Shown: positions 43,766 to 53,953 of the stretch, piece by piece
Layout: every line of letters begins with the position of its first letter
Numbering within the stretch: position 1 is the stretch's first letter
Assembly: GCF_017583065.1 (NCBI RefSeq)
Contig: NZ_JAGEVL010000005.1
Span: 186,001-250,000 of the forward strand
Direction of reading: 5' to 3'
Length of the DNA stretch: 64,000 nucleotides
Source: Staphylococcus shinii
Lineage (GTDB): Bacteria; Bacillota; Bacilli; Staphylococcales; Staphylococcaceae
Made by a program: the position numbers and the translations under genes
The notes under the pieces: generated by a model
Seen by the model: only the letters and a program-made list of their open reading frames with translations
Database searches by the model: none
Told to the model about the DNA's origin: nothing

Positions 43766-44920
43766 ATGAATAAAGTAGCAATTGTAAGTGCAAAACGTAC
43801 ACCAATAGGAAGATTCAGAGGGAAATTAAGCAATTACTCAGCAGTTGAGCTTGGAACAAAGACATTAGAAGCTGCGATGAAGACAATACATATAGATCCA
43901 CAGAAAGTGGAACAAGTTATCTATGGTAATGTATTACAAAGCGGCAGTGGTCAAAATCCTGCTCGTCAAATAGCAATTCATTCTGGTGTGCCAAATACAG
44001 CTCCAGCTATGACAATCAATGAAGTATGTGGCTCTGGTTTGAAGTCTATTATTTTAGGAAAGCAATTAATCCAATTAGGTGAAGCTAAAGTAGTAGCTGT
44101 AGGTGGCGTAGAAAGCATGACAAACGCACCTAAGTTAGTGCTTAATGAAGATGAATCCCCTGTAGATAGTTTTATGCACGATGGTCTTACTGACGCATTT
44201 TTAAACGTACCTATGGGCATTACAGCCGAAAAAATTGCTGAAAAGTACAACGTATCACGTGAAGCACAGGACTATTTTGCTAACGAATCTCAACAAAAAG
44301 CACAACAAGCAACAGAAGCAGGTAAATTTAATAATGAAATCGTTCCGTTAGAAGATATAAATGGGGAAATGATGACTACGGATGAAGGTATTCGCGGAAA
44401 TAGTAGCGTTGAGAAATTAAGTACATTAAAAACAATATTTAAAGAAGATGGCACAGTAACAGGTGGTAATGCGTCTAGTATTAACGATGGTGCATCAACT
44501 ATCATTTTAATGGATGCTGAATATGCGAAGCAAGAAGGCTATGAAATTTTAGCTATAGTAGGAGAGCATGCCGAAATTGGTTGTGATCCTGAGTATATGG
44601 GTTATGCACCATATCATGCAGTGACAAGATTATTAGATAAGACAGATAAAGTCATTGATGACTTTGATGTAGTAGAAATGACAGAAGCTTTCGCATCGCA
44701 AAGTATTCCTGTGAGAGATAATTTAGGTATATCTGAAGATAAGTTGAATCTATATGGCGGTGCGATTGCGTTAGGCCATCCTATTGGTGCCAGTGGTACG
44801 CGCTTAGTTACAACTTTAGTTAATATTTTAGCTCAAGAAGAGAAACAATCAGGCATAGCAACTGCTTGTATCGGTGGCGGTTTAGGAATTGCAATTCAAA
44901 TTGAAAAGGAGAATAACTAA
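43766..44920 (+). CDS. Acetyl-CoA C-acetyltransferase (thiolase), mevalonate pathway
   Basis: 384-residue thiolase II making acetoacetyl-CoA from two acetyl-CoA. Active Cys in NEVCGSGLKS (about 89), base His in ALGHPIGASG (about 341) and second Cys in ACIGGGLGI (about 371). AAAGGAGACTAATT before ATG. Its TAA overlaps the ATG of mvaA by one base (TAATG), so expression of the two should be coupled. Position strongly suggests it is the pathway-dedicated thiolase (sometimes named mvaC). Confidence 0.93.
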   Translation: MNKVAIVSAKRTPIGRFRGKLSNYSAVELGTKTLEAAMKTIHIDPQKVEQVIYGNVLQSGSGQNPARQIAIHSGVPNTAPAMTINEVCGSGLKSIILGKQLIQLGEAKVVAVGGVESMTNAPKLVLNEDESPVDSFMHDGLTDAFLNVPMGITAEKIAEKYNVSREAQDYFANESQQKAQQATEAGKFNNEIVPLEDINGEMMTTDEGIRGNSSVEKLSTLKTIFKEDGTVTGGNASSINDGASTIILMDAEYAKQEGYEILAIVGEHAEIGCDPEYMGYAPYHAVTRLLDKTDKVIDDFDVVEMTEAFASQSIPVRDNLGISEDKLNLYGGAIALGHPIGASGTRLVTTLVNILAQEEKQSGIATACIGGGLGIAIQIEKENN

Positions 44921-46203
44921 TGGAACCATTAGGTAAGACATTTCGTCATTTGTCCAGAACAGAAAAGTTAGAGGAATTAGTAATTAAAGGATGGTTATCT
45001 GAAGAAAATAAAAATGTGTTACTCAATAACCCTTTAATTTCAGAAGAGATTGCGAATAGTCTTATAGAAAACGTCATTGGACAAGGCACATTACCTGTAG
45101 GTTTATTACCTGAAATCAAAGTAGACGATAAATCATATGTTGTGCCAATGATGGTCGAAGAACCTTCAGTAGTTGCAGCAGCAAGTTATGGCGCAAAGCT
45201 TGTAAATCAAACTGGAGGCTTTAAAGTTGTTTCTAGTGAGCGTTTAATGATTGGGCAAATTGTATTTGATGGTGTGTTAGATACTGCAGTTTTAGAACAC
45301 CGTCTTCAACAACTTGAACCACAAATGAAACGTATTGCGGATGAAGTGTATCCTTCAATAATTGAGCGTGGCGGTGGTTTTCGTAAAATTGAAATAGATA
45401 CATTCCCTGAGGAAGGCTTATTGTCATTAAAAGTCTACGTAGATACTAAAGATGCAATGGGTGCAAATATGTTAAATACCATCTTAGAAGGTATAACAGC
45501 TTATTTAAAAAATGAATTAGAACATGTTGATATATTGATGAGCATTTTATCTAATCATGCAACTGCATCTGTCGTTAAAGTACAAGGAGAGATTACAGTT
45601 GATGCATTGTCAAAAGGTGGTCGTGATGGTCAAGATGTAGCCAAAAGAATGGAGCGTGCATCTGTATTGGCTCAAGTTGATATTCACCGTGCAGCCACAC
45701 ATAATAAAGGTGTGATGAATGGTATTCACGCTGTCGTGTTGGCGACAGGTAATGATACTCGTGGGGCTGAAGCCACAGCACATGCATATGCAAGTAAAGA
45801 TGGTCAATATCGTGGCCTAGCTACGTGGCATTATAATGAAGAAAAACAAGTGCTTGTAGGTACAATTGAAGTGCCTATGACATTGGCTACTGTAGGTGGT
45901 GGCACTAAAGTATTGCCAATCGCAAAAGCGTCTTTAGAATTAATGAAGGCTGATTCTGCGCAAGAATTAGGTCATGTTGTAGCTGCCGTGGGATTAGCAC
46001 AAAATTTTGCGGCATGTCGAGCATTGGTTTCTGAAGGTATTCAACAAGGTCATATGAGTTTACAATATAAATCTTTAGCAATTGTAGTAGGTGCGCAAGG
46101 TGAAGAAATTGCTCAAGTAGCAGAACGCTTAAAAACACAAGATCGTGCAAATACAGCCGTTGCACAACAGTTGTTAGAAGAATTAAGATTCAAAAAACAA
46201 TAA
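44920..46203 (+). CDS. mvaA: Hydroxymethylglutaryl-CoA reductase, class II
   Basis: 427 residues, class II HMG-CoA reductase reducing HMG-CoA to mevalonate with NADPH. Family blocks: PMMVEEPSVVAAASYGAKL (catalytic Glu about 86), substrate loop, DAMGANMLNT (Asp of the active site with N-M-x-N), RGAEATAHAYAS, and the C-terminal His in QGHMSLQYKSLA (catalytic H about 381). Starts within the stop codon of the thiolase gene. Strong terminator follows. Confidence 0.95.
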   Translation: MEPLGKTFRHLSRTEKLEELVIKGWLSEENKNVLLNNPLISEEIANSLIENVIGQGTLPVGLLPEIKVDDKSYVVPMMVEEPSVVAAASYGAKLVNQTGGFKVVSSERLMIGQIVFDGVLDTAVLEHRLQQLEPQMKRIADEVYPSIIERGGGFRKIEIDTFPEEGLLSLKVYVDTKDAMGANMLNTILEGITAYLKNELEHVDILMSILSNHATASVVKVQGEITVDALSKGGRDGQDVAKRMERASVLAQVDIHRAATHNKGVMNGIHAVVLATGNDTRGAEATAHAYASKDGQYRGLATWHYNEEKQVLVGTIEVPMTLATVGGGTKVLPIAKASLELMKADSAQELGHVVAAVGLAQNFAACRALVSEGIQQGHMSLQYKSLAIVVGAQGEEIAQVAERLKTQDRANTAVAQQLLEELRFKKQ

Positions 46204-46211
46204 TATAAACT

Positions 46212-46251
46212 AACCCCTAAATGATTTTCTAATGCATTTAGGGGCTTTTTG
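46212..46251 (+). terminator. Terminator of thiolase-mvaA operon
   Basis: CCCCTAAATG / CATTTAGGGG stem, T5 tail. Confidence 0.88.
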
Positions 46252-46356
46252 CATATAAGTAAATTAGATAGTGAATTTTAAAGTAATTGATTTATTTGAA
46301 ACTTTGTATACCATATAATTAAAATATGAAGAAATTAAAGAAAGGGGAAATGATTA

Positions 46357-47331
46357 ATGGACAATAATAAAGTGCCTTCATTATTATATACGGGAAACGC
46401 TAAAAGTGAGGTGCCTATCCTTGCTCATGAACAAGGGATACAAACCATTACGGCAGAACCATGGTTAGAAATTTCTGATAAGGGATTACAACTCGAAGGA
46501 CTCTGCTTTGATAGAAATGGAGACTTGATCCTTTGCGAAGTTTTTGGGGGAACTATTTTTCATGTAGCCCTGCCTGATAAAAAAATTACTCGAATATTAA
46601 ATTCACATAAAGAAAATCCAGCAGCCGTTAAAATACATAAAGACGGACGATTGTTTGTGTGTTATTTAGGAGATTTCGATAGTTCAGGTGGCATTTATGC
46701 TGTTGATGCAAATGGCAATAAGATTCAAGAAATTGTATCAGATATTGAAACAGAATATTGTGTGGACGATTTAGTATTTGATAGTAAAGGTGGGTTTTAT
46801 TTTACGGATTTTAGAGGTTATTCTACAAATCCTAAAGGCGGTGTTTACTATGTTTCACCAGACTTTCAATCTATTACACCTGTTCTACAAAACTTAGCAG
46901 TTGCCAATGGTGTAGCACTTAGTACTGATGAAAAAACACTGTGGGTAACAGAAACGAATGCGAACCGATTACATCGTATTGATTTATTAGAAGACGGCGT
47001 GACTATCGCACCATTTGGAGCGTCTATACCTTATCATTTCACAGGGCATGAAGGTCCTGATTCGTGTTGTATAGATAGTGATGATAATTTATATGTCGCA
47101 ATGTATGGTCAAGGAAGAGTTCTGGTATTTAATAAGAGAGGTTACCCAATTGGTCAAGTTTTGATTCCTGGTCGAGACTCCGGCCATATGTTGAGATCAA
47201 CGCACCCTGCATTTATTCCAGGAACAGATCAATTGATTATTTGTTCAAATGATATTGAAAATGATGGTGGTTCTTGGATTTATACAGTGAAAGGATTCGC
47301 TAAAGGACACCATAGCTACCAATTCCAATAA
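46357..47331 (+). CDS. drp35: Lactonase Drp35 (drug-responsive protein 35)
   Basis: 324 residues, the exact length known for Drp35. Six-bladed beta-propeller (SMP-30/gluconolactonase fold) that hydrolyses lactones with Ca2+. Recognisable blocks: [20 protein letters not shown] (metal Glu), [21 protein letters not shown] (shortened: [16 protein letters not shown]), [17 protein letters not shown] and [19 protein letters not shown]. In S. aureus it is induced by cell-wall antibiotics. AAAGGGGAAATGATT before ATG. Here it lies downstream of mvaA rather than at the S. aureus position I recall. Confidence 0.93.
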   Translation: MDNNKVPSLLYTGNAKSEVPILAHEQGIQTITAEPWLEISDKGLQLEGLCFDRNGDLILCEVFGGTIFHVALPDKKITRILNSHKENPAAVKIHKDGRLFVCYLGDFDSSGGIYAVDANGNKIQEIVSDIETEYCVDDLVFDSKGGFYFTDFRGYSTNPKGGVYYVSPDFQSITPVLQNLAVANGVALSTDEKTLWVTETNANRLHRIDLLEDGVTIAPFGASIPYHFTGHEGPDSCCIDSDDNLYVAMYGQGRVLVFNKRGYPIGQVLIPGRDSGHMLRSTHPAFIPGTDQLIICSNDIENDGGSWIYTVKGFAKGHHSYQFQ

Positions 47332-47335
47332 AATA

Positions 47336-47379
47336 AAAAACGTTGATTTGCAGTTTTCGTTGCAAATCAACGTTTTTTT
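47336..47379. terminator. Bidirectional terminator
   Basis: AAAACGTTGATTTGCA / TGCAAATCAACGTTTT perfect 16-base stem between convergent drp35 and CHAP genes, T-run follows. Confidence 0.9.
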
Positions 47380-47430
47380 CTCGAAAGAAATACTTAAATA
47401 CTTTATAAATTATCGAGTGGAATAAAGTTA

Positions 47431-47862
47431 TTAATAGATATAATTATATTTGGCAGCTGCTGATTTACTTAATATTCTTGTGCCATAAGCTAGAGGACGA
47501 TTGTAATTATATTCGGATACTTTAATACTGCCATTTTTATAAACAGTTTCTACATAAGCAACATGCCCATATGTGCCTATAGTTGATTGCATTATTGCTC
47601 GTTTTGCCGGTACTCTACCTACACGATAACCACTATTTTTTGCTTTGTAATACCAATTTTTAGCGTTGCCCCAACTATTTGGCACAGGTTTACCCACGCT
47701 CGCTCTTTTATTAAATACATACCATGTACATTGATTTTTACTGTAATAATTAACTGCTGCATTAGCGGTTTGATTTTCATATGTCGTTTGGAAGGTTGTT
47801 ATCCCAGTTACAAGTATCGTAGTGGCAATAAATATGGTCGTTAAAAATCTTTTAATATTCAT
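47431..47862 (-). CDS. Secreted CHAP-domain amidase, SsaA-like
   Basis: 143 residues: signal peptide about 1-35 (cleavage near TANA-AVNYY) and a CHAP domain filling the rest. Catalytic Cys in NQCTWYVF (about 45) and His in YGHVAYVE (about 100), followed by SEYNYN. Such proteins cut the peptidoglycan stem or cross-bridge (amidase/endopeptidase). It is a domain-only form lacking LysM repeats. An SsaA-like gene lies beside mvaA in S. aureus as well, from memory. Start GTCTGGAGTAATGT has a moderate ribosome site. Confidence 0.87.
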   Translation of the reverse strand: MNIKRFLTTIFIATTILVTGITTFQTTYENQTANAAVNYYSKNQCTWYVFNKRASVGKPVPNSWGNAKNWYYKAKNSGYRVGRVPAKRAIMQSTIGTYGHVAYVETVYKNGSIKVSEYNYNRPLAYGTRILSKSAAAKYNYIY

Positions 47863-48149
47863 ACATTACTCCAGACATTTTTAAAATTATATATTTATCA
47901 TAAGTAGCTAAAGTGAAAAATACAATGAACTCAATCATTATTACAAGCAAATTTAACGTATTTGAAATATATGCCATACAATTGTAATTTAACTCAACAA
48001 ATACTTAAAGTGAAAGTGTATCGGTTATTTTTGAATTATAGTAAATATTATTTATTGATTATAAAAATTAAAATTAAATAGAAATTTAAATGATAAAGGA
48101 AGTATTGAAAGTATTTCTCAACTTGAGTATGATTTAACTAACAAAGGAG

Positions 48150-49625
48150 GTGGCTATTATTTTTAGTAGAAACGCTAAAGACAATAGTAGTAAGAACAAA
48201 GTCAAAAGGCCGTTAGGTTTTGTTTCGGCAATTGTTACGTTAGTGACGATGATTACAGCAATGCTTTTTACAGTTGCAGTCCTTGAAAAGGAACCACATA
48301 TTCCTTTATTAATTGGAACAGCTGTAGCGATACTAATTACAATGTTACACGGTTACGAATTTAGTGAAGTTGAAGAAATGATGTATAAGGGGATTCGTCA
48401 TGCTTTACCAGCAATCGTAATCATCATACTTGTAGGATTAGTAATTGGATCATGGATAGGCAGCGGTGTAGTAGCCACGATGATTTACTATGGGTTACAA
48501 CTAATAGACCCAAGATATTTTTTAGCAGTTGTTATTATCTTATGTGGCATTGTAGCTTTAGCTATAGGTAGTAGTTGGTCTACGATGGCGACTGTGGGGG
48601 TTGCATCGATGGGTATTGGCATTAGTATGGGTATTTCACCTGGTATGGTTGCTGGTGCAGTAATTTGTGGATCTTATTTTGGTGACAAGATGAGTCCTCT
48701 ATCAGACACTACGAACTTAGCTTCTGGATTAACTGGTGTTAACTTGTTTGAACATATAAAGCATATGTTTTATACGACGATTCCAGCATTAGTTATTTCA
48801 TTAATTGCTTTTTTCTTTATAGGACAACGCTTTGGTGGAAGGAATTTTGATGCAAATAATATTAAAGACATCCTTGCTACGATGCAAGATAATTTTTTAA
48901 TCACACCATGGTTATTACTTATACCAATCATTGTAATCGCACTCGTTGTAGTAAAAGTTCCTGCAATACCAGCAATTTGCGTAGGTATTATATTAGGATT
49001 CTTTGCCCAGATATTTTTGCAAGATGGTACTATTACAGAAGCACTTACAGCACTACAAACGGGTTATACAATTGATTCAGGTAACAAACTTGTAGATGAA
49101 TTGTTCAATCGAGGTGGATTAGAATCAATGTTCTACACAATATCACTGACACTTGTAGCAATGACTTTTGGGGGCGTCCTCGAATATTCTGGTATGCTCA
49201 CAGCATTAATCGCAGTTATTTTAAAAGTGGCCAAATCTACAGGATCATTGATTGCATCAGTAATTGTATCGTGTATTGGGACGAATCTTACTTGTTCAGA
49301 GCAATATATATCAATTATTGTACCCTCACGTATGTACATAAATACATTTAAAGATAAAAAGCTTCATCCGAAAAATTTATCTAGAGCACTAGAAGATGGC
49401 GGAACATTAACGTCTGTGTTTGTTCCTTGGAATACGTGTGGTGTGTTTATTGCATCAACTTTAGGTGTTTCAGTGATAGAATATGCACCGTTTGCTATTT
49501 TAAATTATACTGTACCAATCATTTCGATTATATTTGGTTATATCGGTTTTAAAATTATTGGTTTAGATGAATCGGATAGTGAACAAACAGAAGAATCAAA
49601 ATCAAACGATACAAATTTAGCATAA
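48150..49625 (+). CDS. Na+/H+ antiporter NhaC family
   Basis: About 490 residues, 11-12 helices. NhaC marks: SSWSTMATVGVASMGIG, CGSYFGDKMSPLSDTTNLASG (shortened: GDKMSPLSDTTNLA) and PWNTCGVFIASTLGVS. Exchanges Na+ (or malate/lactate in relatives such as MleN) for protons. Start is odd. GTG 48150 shares its first base with the strong AAAGGAGG site, so cannot be read from it; the only codons at proper spacing are ATT 48156 and ATT 48159. Coordinates use the GTG for caution. The preceding 287 bases are AT-rich with no clear element. Confidence 0.85.
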   Translation: MAIIFSRNAKDNSSKNKVKRPLGFVSAIVTLVTMITAMLFTVAVLEKEPHIPLLIGTAVAILITMLHGYEFSEVEEMMYKGIRHALPAIVIIILVGLVIGSWIGSGVVATMIYYGLQLIDPRYFLAVVIILCGIVALAIGSSWSTMATVGVASMGIGISMGISPGMVAGAVICGSYFGDKMSPLSDTTNLASGLTGVNLFEHIKHMFYTTIPALVISLIAFFFIGQRFGGRNFDANNIKDILATMQDNFLITPWLLLIPIIVIALVVVKVPAIPAICVGIILGFFAQIFLQDGTITEALTALQTGYTIDSGNKLVDELFNRGGLESMFYTISLTLVAMTFGGVLEYSGMLTALIAVILKVAKSTGSLIASVIVSCIGTNLTCSEQYISIIVPSRMYINTFKDKKLHPKNLSRALEDGGTLTSVFVPWNTCGVFIASTLGVSVIEYAPFAILNYTVPIISIIFGYIGFKIIGLDESDSEQTEESKSNDTNLA

Positions 49626-49799
49626 ATATAATAGAGTAATATCTGTAATATATACGAATGAGTGGGGCATCTTAGATGTTCCGCTCTGATTTTTATACTA
49701 AAAGTTTGTGAAGGACTATATAAAATATATGATTGAATTATTAGAAATTCTACGTATACTGTACAGTATTAACTATGTTTCAAATAGAGGTGTGAACAT

Positions 49800-50675
49800 A
49801 TGGATATTAAACATATGAAATATTTTGTCGAAGTCGTAGATCAAAAAGGAATGACTAACGCTTCAAAATCATTATATATAGCTCAGCCTACGATTAGTAA
49901 AGCGATAAAAGACTTAGAAAAAGAACTTAATATGACTTTTTTTGATCGTAGTAAGCGGCAACTCGTTTTAACAGATGCAGGAAAAGTATTTTACAAGAAA
50001 TGTAAGGAAATATTGACGTTATATAAAGATCTACCAAAAGAAATTAATAGCTTATTAGGATTAGAAACAGGCCATATAAGTATTGGGTTATCAGCAGTAA
50101 TGAACATGAATAAATTTATACATATACTAGGAGAGTTTCACCAGCAATACCCAAATGTGACCTACAATCTTGTTGAGAAAGGTGGCAAAATGATTGAGAC
50201 ACAATTGATCAATGATGAAATTGATATTGGCATCACGACGATACCCGTAGACCAAGATATTTTTCACTCTATACCACTTTACCAAGAAGACTTAAAATTA
50301 GTAGTGAATAAAGAGCATAGGTTAGCGAATCGTGAACAGATTAATATGGCTATGTTAAAAGATGAAGACTTTATCTTATTTAATGAAGACTTTTATTTAA
50401 ATGATAAAATTATTGAAGCAGCAAAAAATGCTGGTTATGTGCCTAAAACAATATCTAAAATTTCACAGTGGAATTTTATTGAGAATTTATTAAGTGCCCA
50501 CTTAGGCGTAAGCATATTACCGGAAAATATTGTGAATTTATTAGATGGCAACTTTAAAAATATTACAATTGATGACCCAGGTATGCGTTGGGAGTTAGGT
50601 GTTATTTGGAAACGGGATAAATATCTTAGTCATGCAACGAGAAAATGGATTGAGTTTATGAAAGAACGTTTATAA
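49800..50675 (+). CDS. cidR: LysR regulator CidR
   Basis: 291 residues: helix-turn-helix at about 1-60 (MTNASKSLYIAQPTISKAIKDLE) and an effector domain. Closely like CidR as I remember it, and directly upstream of cidABC. CidR activates cidABC and alsSD in response to acetate/pyruvate overflow. AGAGGTGTGAACAT precedes ATG. The 374-base gap to cidA with its own terminator shows that cidR is a separate transcript. Confidence 0.92.
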   Translation: MDIKHMKYFVEVVDQKGMTNASKSLYIAQPTISKAIKDLEKELNMTFFDRSKRQLVLTDAGKVFYKKCKEILTLYKDLPKEINSLLGLETGHISIGLSAVMNMNKFIHILGEFHQQYPNVTYNLVEKGGKMIETQLINDEIDIGITTIPVDQDIFHSIPLYQEDLKLVVNKEHRLANREQINMAMLKDEDFILFNEDFYLNDKIIEAAKNAGYVPKTISKISQWNFIENLLSAHLGVSILPENIVNLLDGNFKNITIDDPGMRWELGVIWKRDKYLSHATRKWIEFMKERL

Positions 50676-50747
50676 AGTATGACTTGTAACGGACTGCACT
50701 AGTAACAAAATCTTCATTATAAAATATATTAAGCACCCCATCATTTT

Positions 50748-50809
50748 AAAAGAAGTGGACGACGAAAACATTTAAGTACAGCGTGTTTTCGTTGTTCCAC
50801 TCTTTTTTA
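50748..50809 (+). terminator. Terminator of cidR
   Basis: AAAAGAaGTGGAcgACGAAAACA / TGTTTTCGTtgtTCCACtCTTTTTT long stem with T-run. Confidence 0.88.
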
Positions 50810-50949
50810 TTTAAAAAGATTTAACCAAGGAAGCAAATTTAAGGTCTACTAACCATGTTGCCAGTAACTGTTAGAAATTAATTCATATGACATAATCATA
50901 AATAAATATAATTGGATAAATCGCTTCCATTCATAAAAGTAATAAGTAA

Positions 50950-50979
50950 TATTAAAAATCAATATTTTTATTATATAAT
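50950..50979 (+). promoter_or_regulatory. Probable CidR-dependent promoter of cidABC
   Basis: TATAAT at 50974-50979 with an overlapping dyad of A/T runs around ATCAAT and no recognisable -35, as expected for an activator-dependent promoter. Confidence 0.4.
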
Positions 50980-51049
50980 TAGAGGCCTTATACTAAGAGA
51001 TGTAATCAATAAAGTATTAAGACAATAATGCAATAAAGGATGATGAATA

Positions 51050-51436
51050 TTGCAAATATCAAAGAAGGTATCAAAAGTTTTACTGCAAGTGTTATTAATT
51101 ATGGGAATCACATATATAGGCAATGTAATTCAGACTGTTTTGCATATACCAATTGCAGGTAGCATTGTAGGATTACTTGTATTTTTCCTCTTATTACAAT
51201 TTAAAATAATTCCGTCAAAATGGGTGAATGAAGGCTCTAACTTTTTCCTGACAACGATGGTATTTTTCTTCGTCCCATCAGTAGTTGGTGTTATGGACGT
51301 TGTATCTGACATTAATTTAAATTTCATCCTATTCTTTTCAATGATTATTTTAGGAACGTGTTGTGTCGCGTTAATTTCCGGTTTTATAGCTGAGAAAATG
51401 GTTAAAACTGCGCGATACGGGAATGGACAAAATTAG
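51050..51436 (+). CDS. cidA: Holin-like protein CidA
   Basis: 128 residues, four membrane segments, LrgA/CidA family (PF03788). Conserved [21 protein letters not shown] (shortened: [14 protein letters not shown]), [16 protein letters not shown]. CidA acts as a holin-like membrane protein promoting murein hydrolase activity and lysis in S. aureus. Start is TTG 51050 after AAAGGATGATGAATA. The cidB gene begins immediately after its stop codon. Confidence 0.93.
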   Translation: MQISKKVSKVLLQVLLIMGITYIGNVIQTVLHIPIAGSIVGLLVFFLLLQFKIIPSKWVNEGSNFFLTTMVFFFVPSVVGVMDVVSDINLNFILFFSMIILGTCCVALISGFIAEKMVKTARYGNGQN

Positions 51437-52123
51437 ATGATATTTTTAAAAGGCTTTTTAATGATTGTTTTAACACTAGCTATGTTTATAGGTGCCAAGA
51501 AATTACAGGTAAAATATAAGACACCATTTTTAAATCCGGCTTTAATATCATCGATAGGAATTATTATTGTACTTCTATTATTTAAAGAAGATTATCAAGA
51601 TTATATGACTGGTGGAAAATGGATTCATTATTTATTGAATTGCACTGTTGTTTGTTTAGCATTTCCACTTTATCAAAACCGCCATAAAATACTACAAAAT
51701 GCAAGTATTATTTTTAGTAGTGTACTGACAGCAGTGATGTTAAATTTCATATTTGTATATAGTGTGTTAAAAATTTTAGGATACTCAAAAGAAGTGATTG
51801 TGACAATGTTACCAAGGTCAATGACTGCTGCGGTAGGCATAGAAGTGTCAAATCAACTTGGAGGCGTCGATACTATTACAGTTATGTTTATAGTAACTAC
51901 TGGGTTGATTGGTAGTATTTTAGGTTCTTATTTATTGAGATTAGGTAGGTTTCAAACCTCGATTGCGAAAGGGTTGACTTATGGGAATGCTTCACATGCT
52001 TTTGGCACGGCCCAAGCATTAGAAATAGACTTAGAATCTGGCGCATTTAGCTCTATTGGAATGATACTAACAGCGGTTCTCAGTTCAATCATCTTACCTA
52101 TTTTAATCCTTTTCTTATACTAA
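51437..52123 (+). CDS. cidB: CidB, LrgB family membrane protein
   Basis: 228 residues with about 6-7 helices; LrgB/CidB family (PF04172) features [28 protein letters not shown] and [17 protein letters not shown]. Partner of CidA in controlling murein hydrolase export and programmed lysis. Its ATG follows the cidA stop codon without a gap, so translation is coupled. Confidence 0.95.
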   Translation: MIFLKGFLMIVLTLAMFIGAKKLQVKYKTPFLNPALISSIGIIIVLLLFKEDYQDYMTGGKWIHYLLNCTVVCLAFPLYQNRHKILQNASIIFSSVLTAVMLNFIFVYSVLKILGYSKEVIVTMLPRSMTAAVGIEVSNQLGGVDTITVMFIVTTGLIGSILGSYLLRLGRFQTSIAKGLTYGNASHAFGTAQALEIDLESGAFSSIGMILTAVLSSIILPILILFLY

Positions 52124-52210
52124 ATATATACTGTTTAGTAATGATAGATTGCGAAGTTAATTAAAAATTATGGGAAATCAATTTGAATTTTGAAAGGAGC
52201 TATTTTGATA

Positions 52211-53953
52211 ATGGCAAAAATTAAAGCAAATGAAGCATTAGTAAAAGCATTACAAGCATGGGATATTGATCACTTATATGGTATTCCTGGTGATTCTATT
52301 GATGCAGTGGTCGATAGTTTAAGAACGGAAAGAAATAATATTGAATTTGTTCATGTTCGTCACGAAGAAGTTGCAAGTTTAGCTGCTGCGGGTTATACAA
52401 AATTAACTGGTAAAATCGGTGTCGCATTAAGTATCGGCGGTCCTGGAGTTATCCATTTATTAAATGGTATGTACGATGCAAAAATGGATAATGTGCCACA
52501 ATTAATTTTAGCAGGTCAAACAGACAGTACTGCTTTAGGAACAAAAGCTTTCCAAGAAACAGACGTTAATAAAATGGTTGATGATGTAGCAGTATATAAA
52601 CATCAAGTAACTGAAAATGACAAAGATATTTTTGGAATTGTAAACGAAGCAATACGTACAGCTTACGAGAAAAAAGGTGTATCTGTATTAATTTTGCCAA
52701 ACAACTTATTGACGCGCAAAGTTAAAGACACTACTAATCAAAAAGTAGATACTGCGCCACCAGCTCGTGTAGCACCCAAACCAAATACTATAAAGAAAGC
52801 GGCTAAACTTATTAACAAAAGTAAAAAACCAGTAGTATTACTAGGTACTGGTGCACAACATGCAAAAGATGAAGTCCGTGAATTTATAGAAGCATTTAAG
52901 ATACCAACGATTGTAACGTTACCAGCAAAAACAGTTCTTCCAGATGCACATCCTTACAACATAGGGAATCTGGGTAAAATTGGTACTAAAACGGCTTATC
53001 AAACGATGCAAGATGCAGATTTATTAATTATGGTAGGTACTAATTATCCTTATGTAGATTATTTACCAAAGAAAAATATTAAAGCAATACAAATTGATAC
53101 AAATCCAAAAAACATTGGACATCGTTTTGATGTTAATGTGGGTATTCTTGGCGATAGCAAACTAGCATTACTACAATTAACTGATATGGCCAAGCATGTT
53201 ACAGATCGTGATTTCTTAAATAAAACATTAGAAAGAAAAGCGACATGGGATTCTTGGATGGCTGAAGATATGGCTAATGACAGTAAACCTATTAGACCTG
53301 AACGCTTAATGGATGCTATAAATAAAGTTAGAACAGACGATGCCATTTTCTCTATAGACGTCGGTACAGCAACAGTATGGTCTACACGCTATTTAAATTT
53401 AACAGTTAATAATAAATTTATTATTTCCAGCTGGTTAGGTACAATGGGCTGTGCGTTACCTACTGCAATAGCTGCAAAACGTGAATATCCAAACCGCCAA
53501 GTAGTTGGTATTATTGGTGATGGCGCGTTTGATATGGTCATGCAAGACTTTGCAACTGCAGTGCAGTATGACTTACCAATGACATTGTTTGTATTAAATA
53601 ATGAACAACTTTCATTTATTAAATATGAACAACAAGCTGCTGGTGAATTAGAATATGCCATTAACTTCACTGATATTGACTTAGAAAAATTTGCTGAAAG
53701 TTGTGGCGGCGTAGGTTATACACTTAAAGATCCAAATAGAATTGATGAAGTCGTTGAAGCGGCTATGGCTGAAAATAGACCAACGATAGTTAATGTTTAT
53801 GTAGATGAAAATGCAGCACCATTACCAGGTAAAATTGTGAATGAAGAGGCAATTAATTATGGTAAATGGGCATTTAGATCTATTACTGAAGATAAAAAAT
53901 TAGACTTTGATGAATTACCACCTATTTCAACAGCAGTAAAACGCTTCTTCTAA
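52211..53953 (+). CDS. cidC: Pyruvate oxidase CidC (acetate-forming)
   Basis: 580 residues, ThDP- and FAD-dependent enzyme converting pyruvate to acetate and CO2, the source of acetate during overflow. HVRHEEVASLAAAGY contains the catalytic Glu of the ThDP N-terminal domain; GDGAFDMVMQDFATA ... NN in the C-terminal domain is the ThDP/Mg motif. The C-terminal tail RSITEDKKLDFDELPP resembles the membrane-binding end of PoxB-type enzymes. ATG 52211 gives the known MAKIKANEALV N-terminus. Last gene of cidABC, 87 bases after cidB. Confidence 0.95.
   Translation: MAKIKANEALVKALQAWDIDHLYGIPGDSIDAVVDSLRTERNNIEFVHVRHEEVASLAAAGYTKLTGKIGVALSIGGPGVIHLLNGMYDAKMDNVPQLILAGQTDSTALGTKAFQETDVNKMVDDVAVYKHQVTENDKDIFGIVNEAIRTAYEKKGVSVLILPNNLLTRKVKDTTNQKVDTAPPARVAPKPNTIKKAAKLINKSKKPVVLLGTGAQHAKDEVREFIEAFKIPTIVTLPAKTVLPDAHPYNIGNLGKIGTKTAYQTMQDADLLIMVGTNYPYVDYLPKKNIKAIQIDTNPKNIGHRFDVNVGILGDSKLALLQLTDMAKHVTDRDFLNKTLERKATWDSWMAEDMANDSKPIRPERLMDAINKVRTDDAIFSIDVGTATVWSTRYLNLTVNNKFIISSWLGTMGCALPTAIAAKREYPNRQVVGIIGDGAFDMVMQDFATAVQYDLPMTLFVLNNEQLSFIKYEQQAAGELEYAINFTDIDLEKFAESCGGVGYTLKDPNRIDEVVEAAMAENRPTIVNVYVDENAAPLPGKIVNEEAINYGKWAFRSITEDKKLDFDELPPISTAVKRFF

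Larger units (their letters stand above)
50676..51049. other. cidR-cidA intergenic region
   Basis: 374 bases: terminator 50748-50809, then an AT-rich control region with TAATATTAAAAAT / ATTTTTATTATA dyad and TATAAT at 50974-50979, probably the CidR-dependent promoter (no good -35). Confidence 0.55.
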
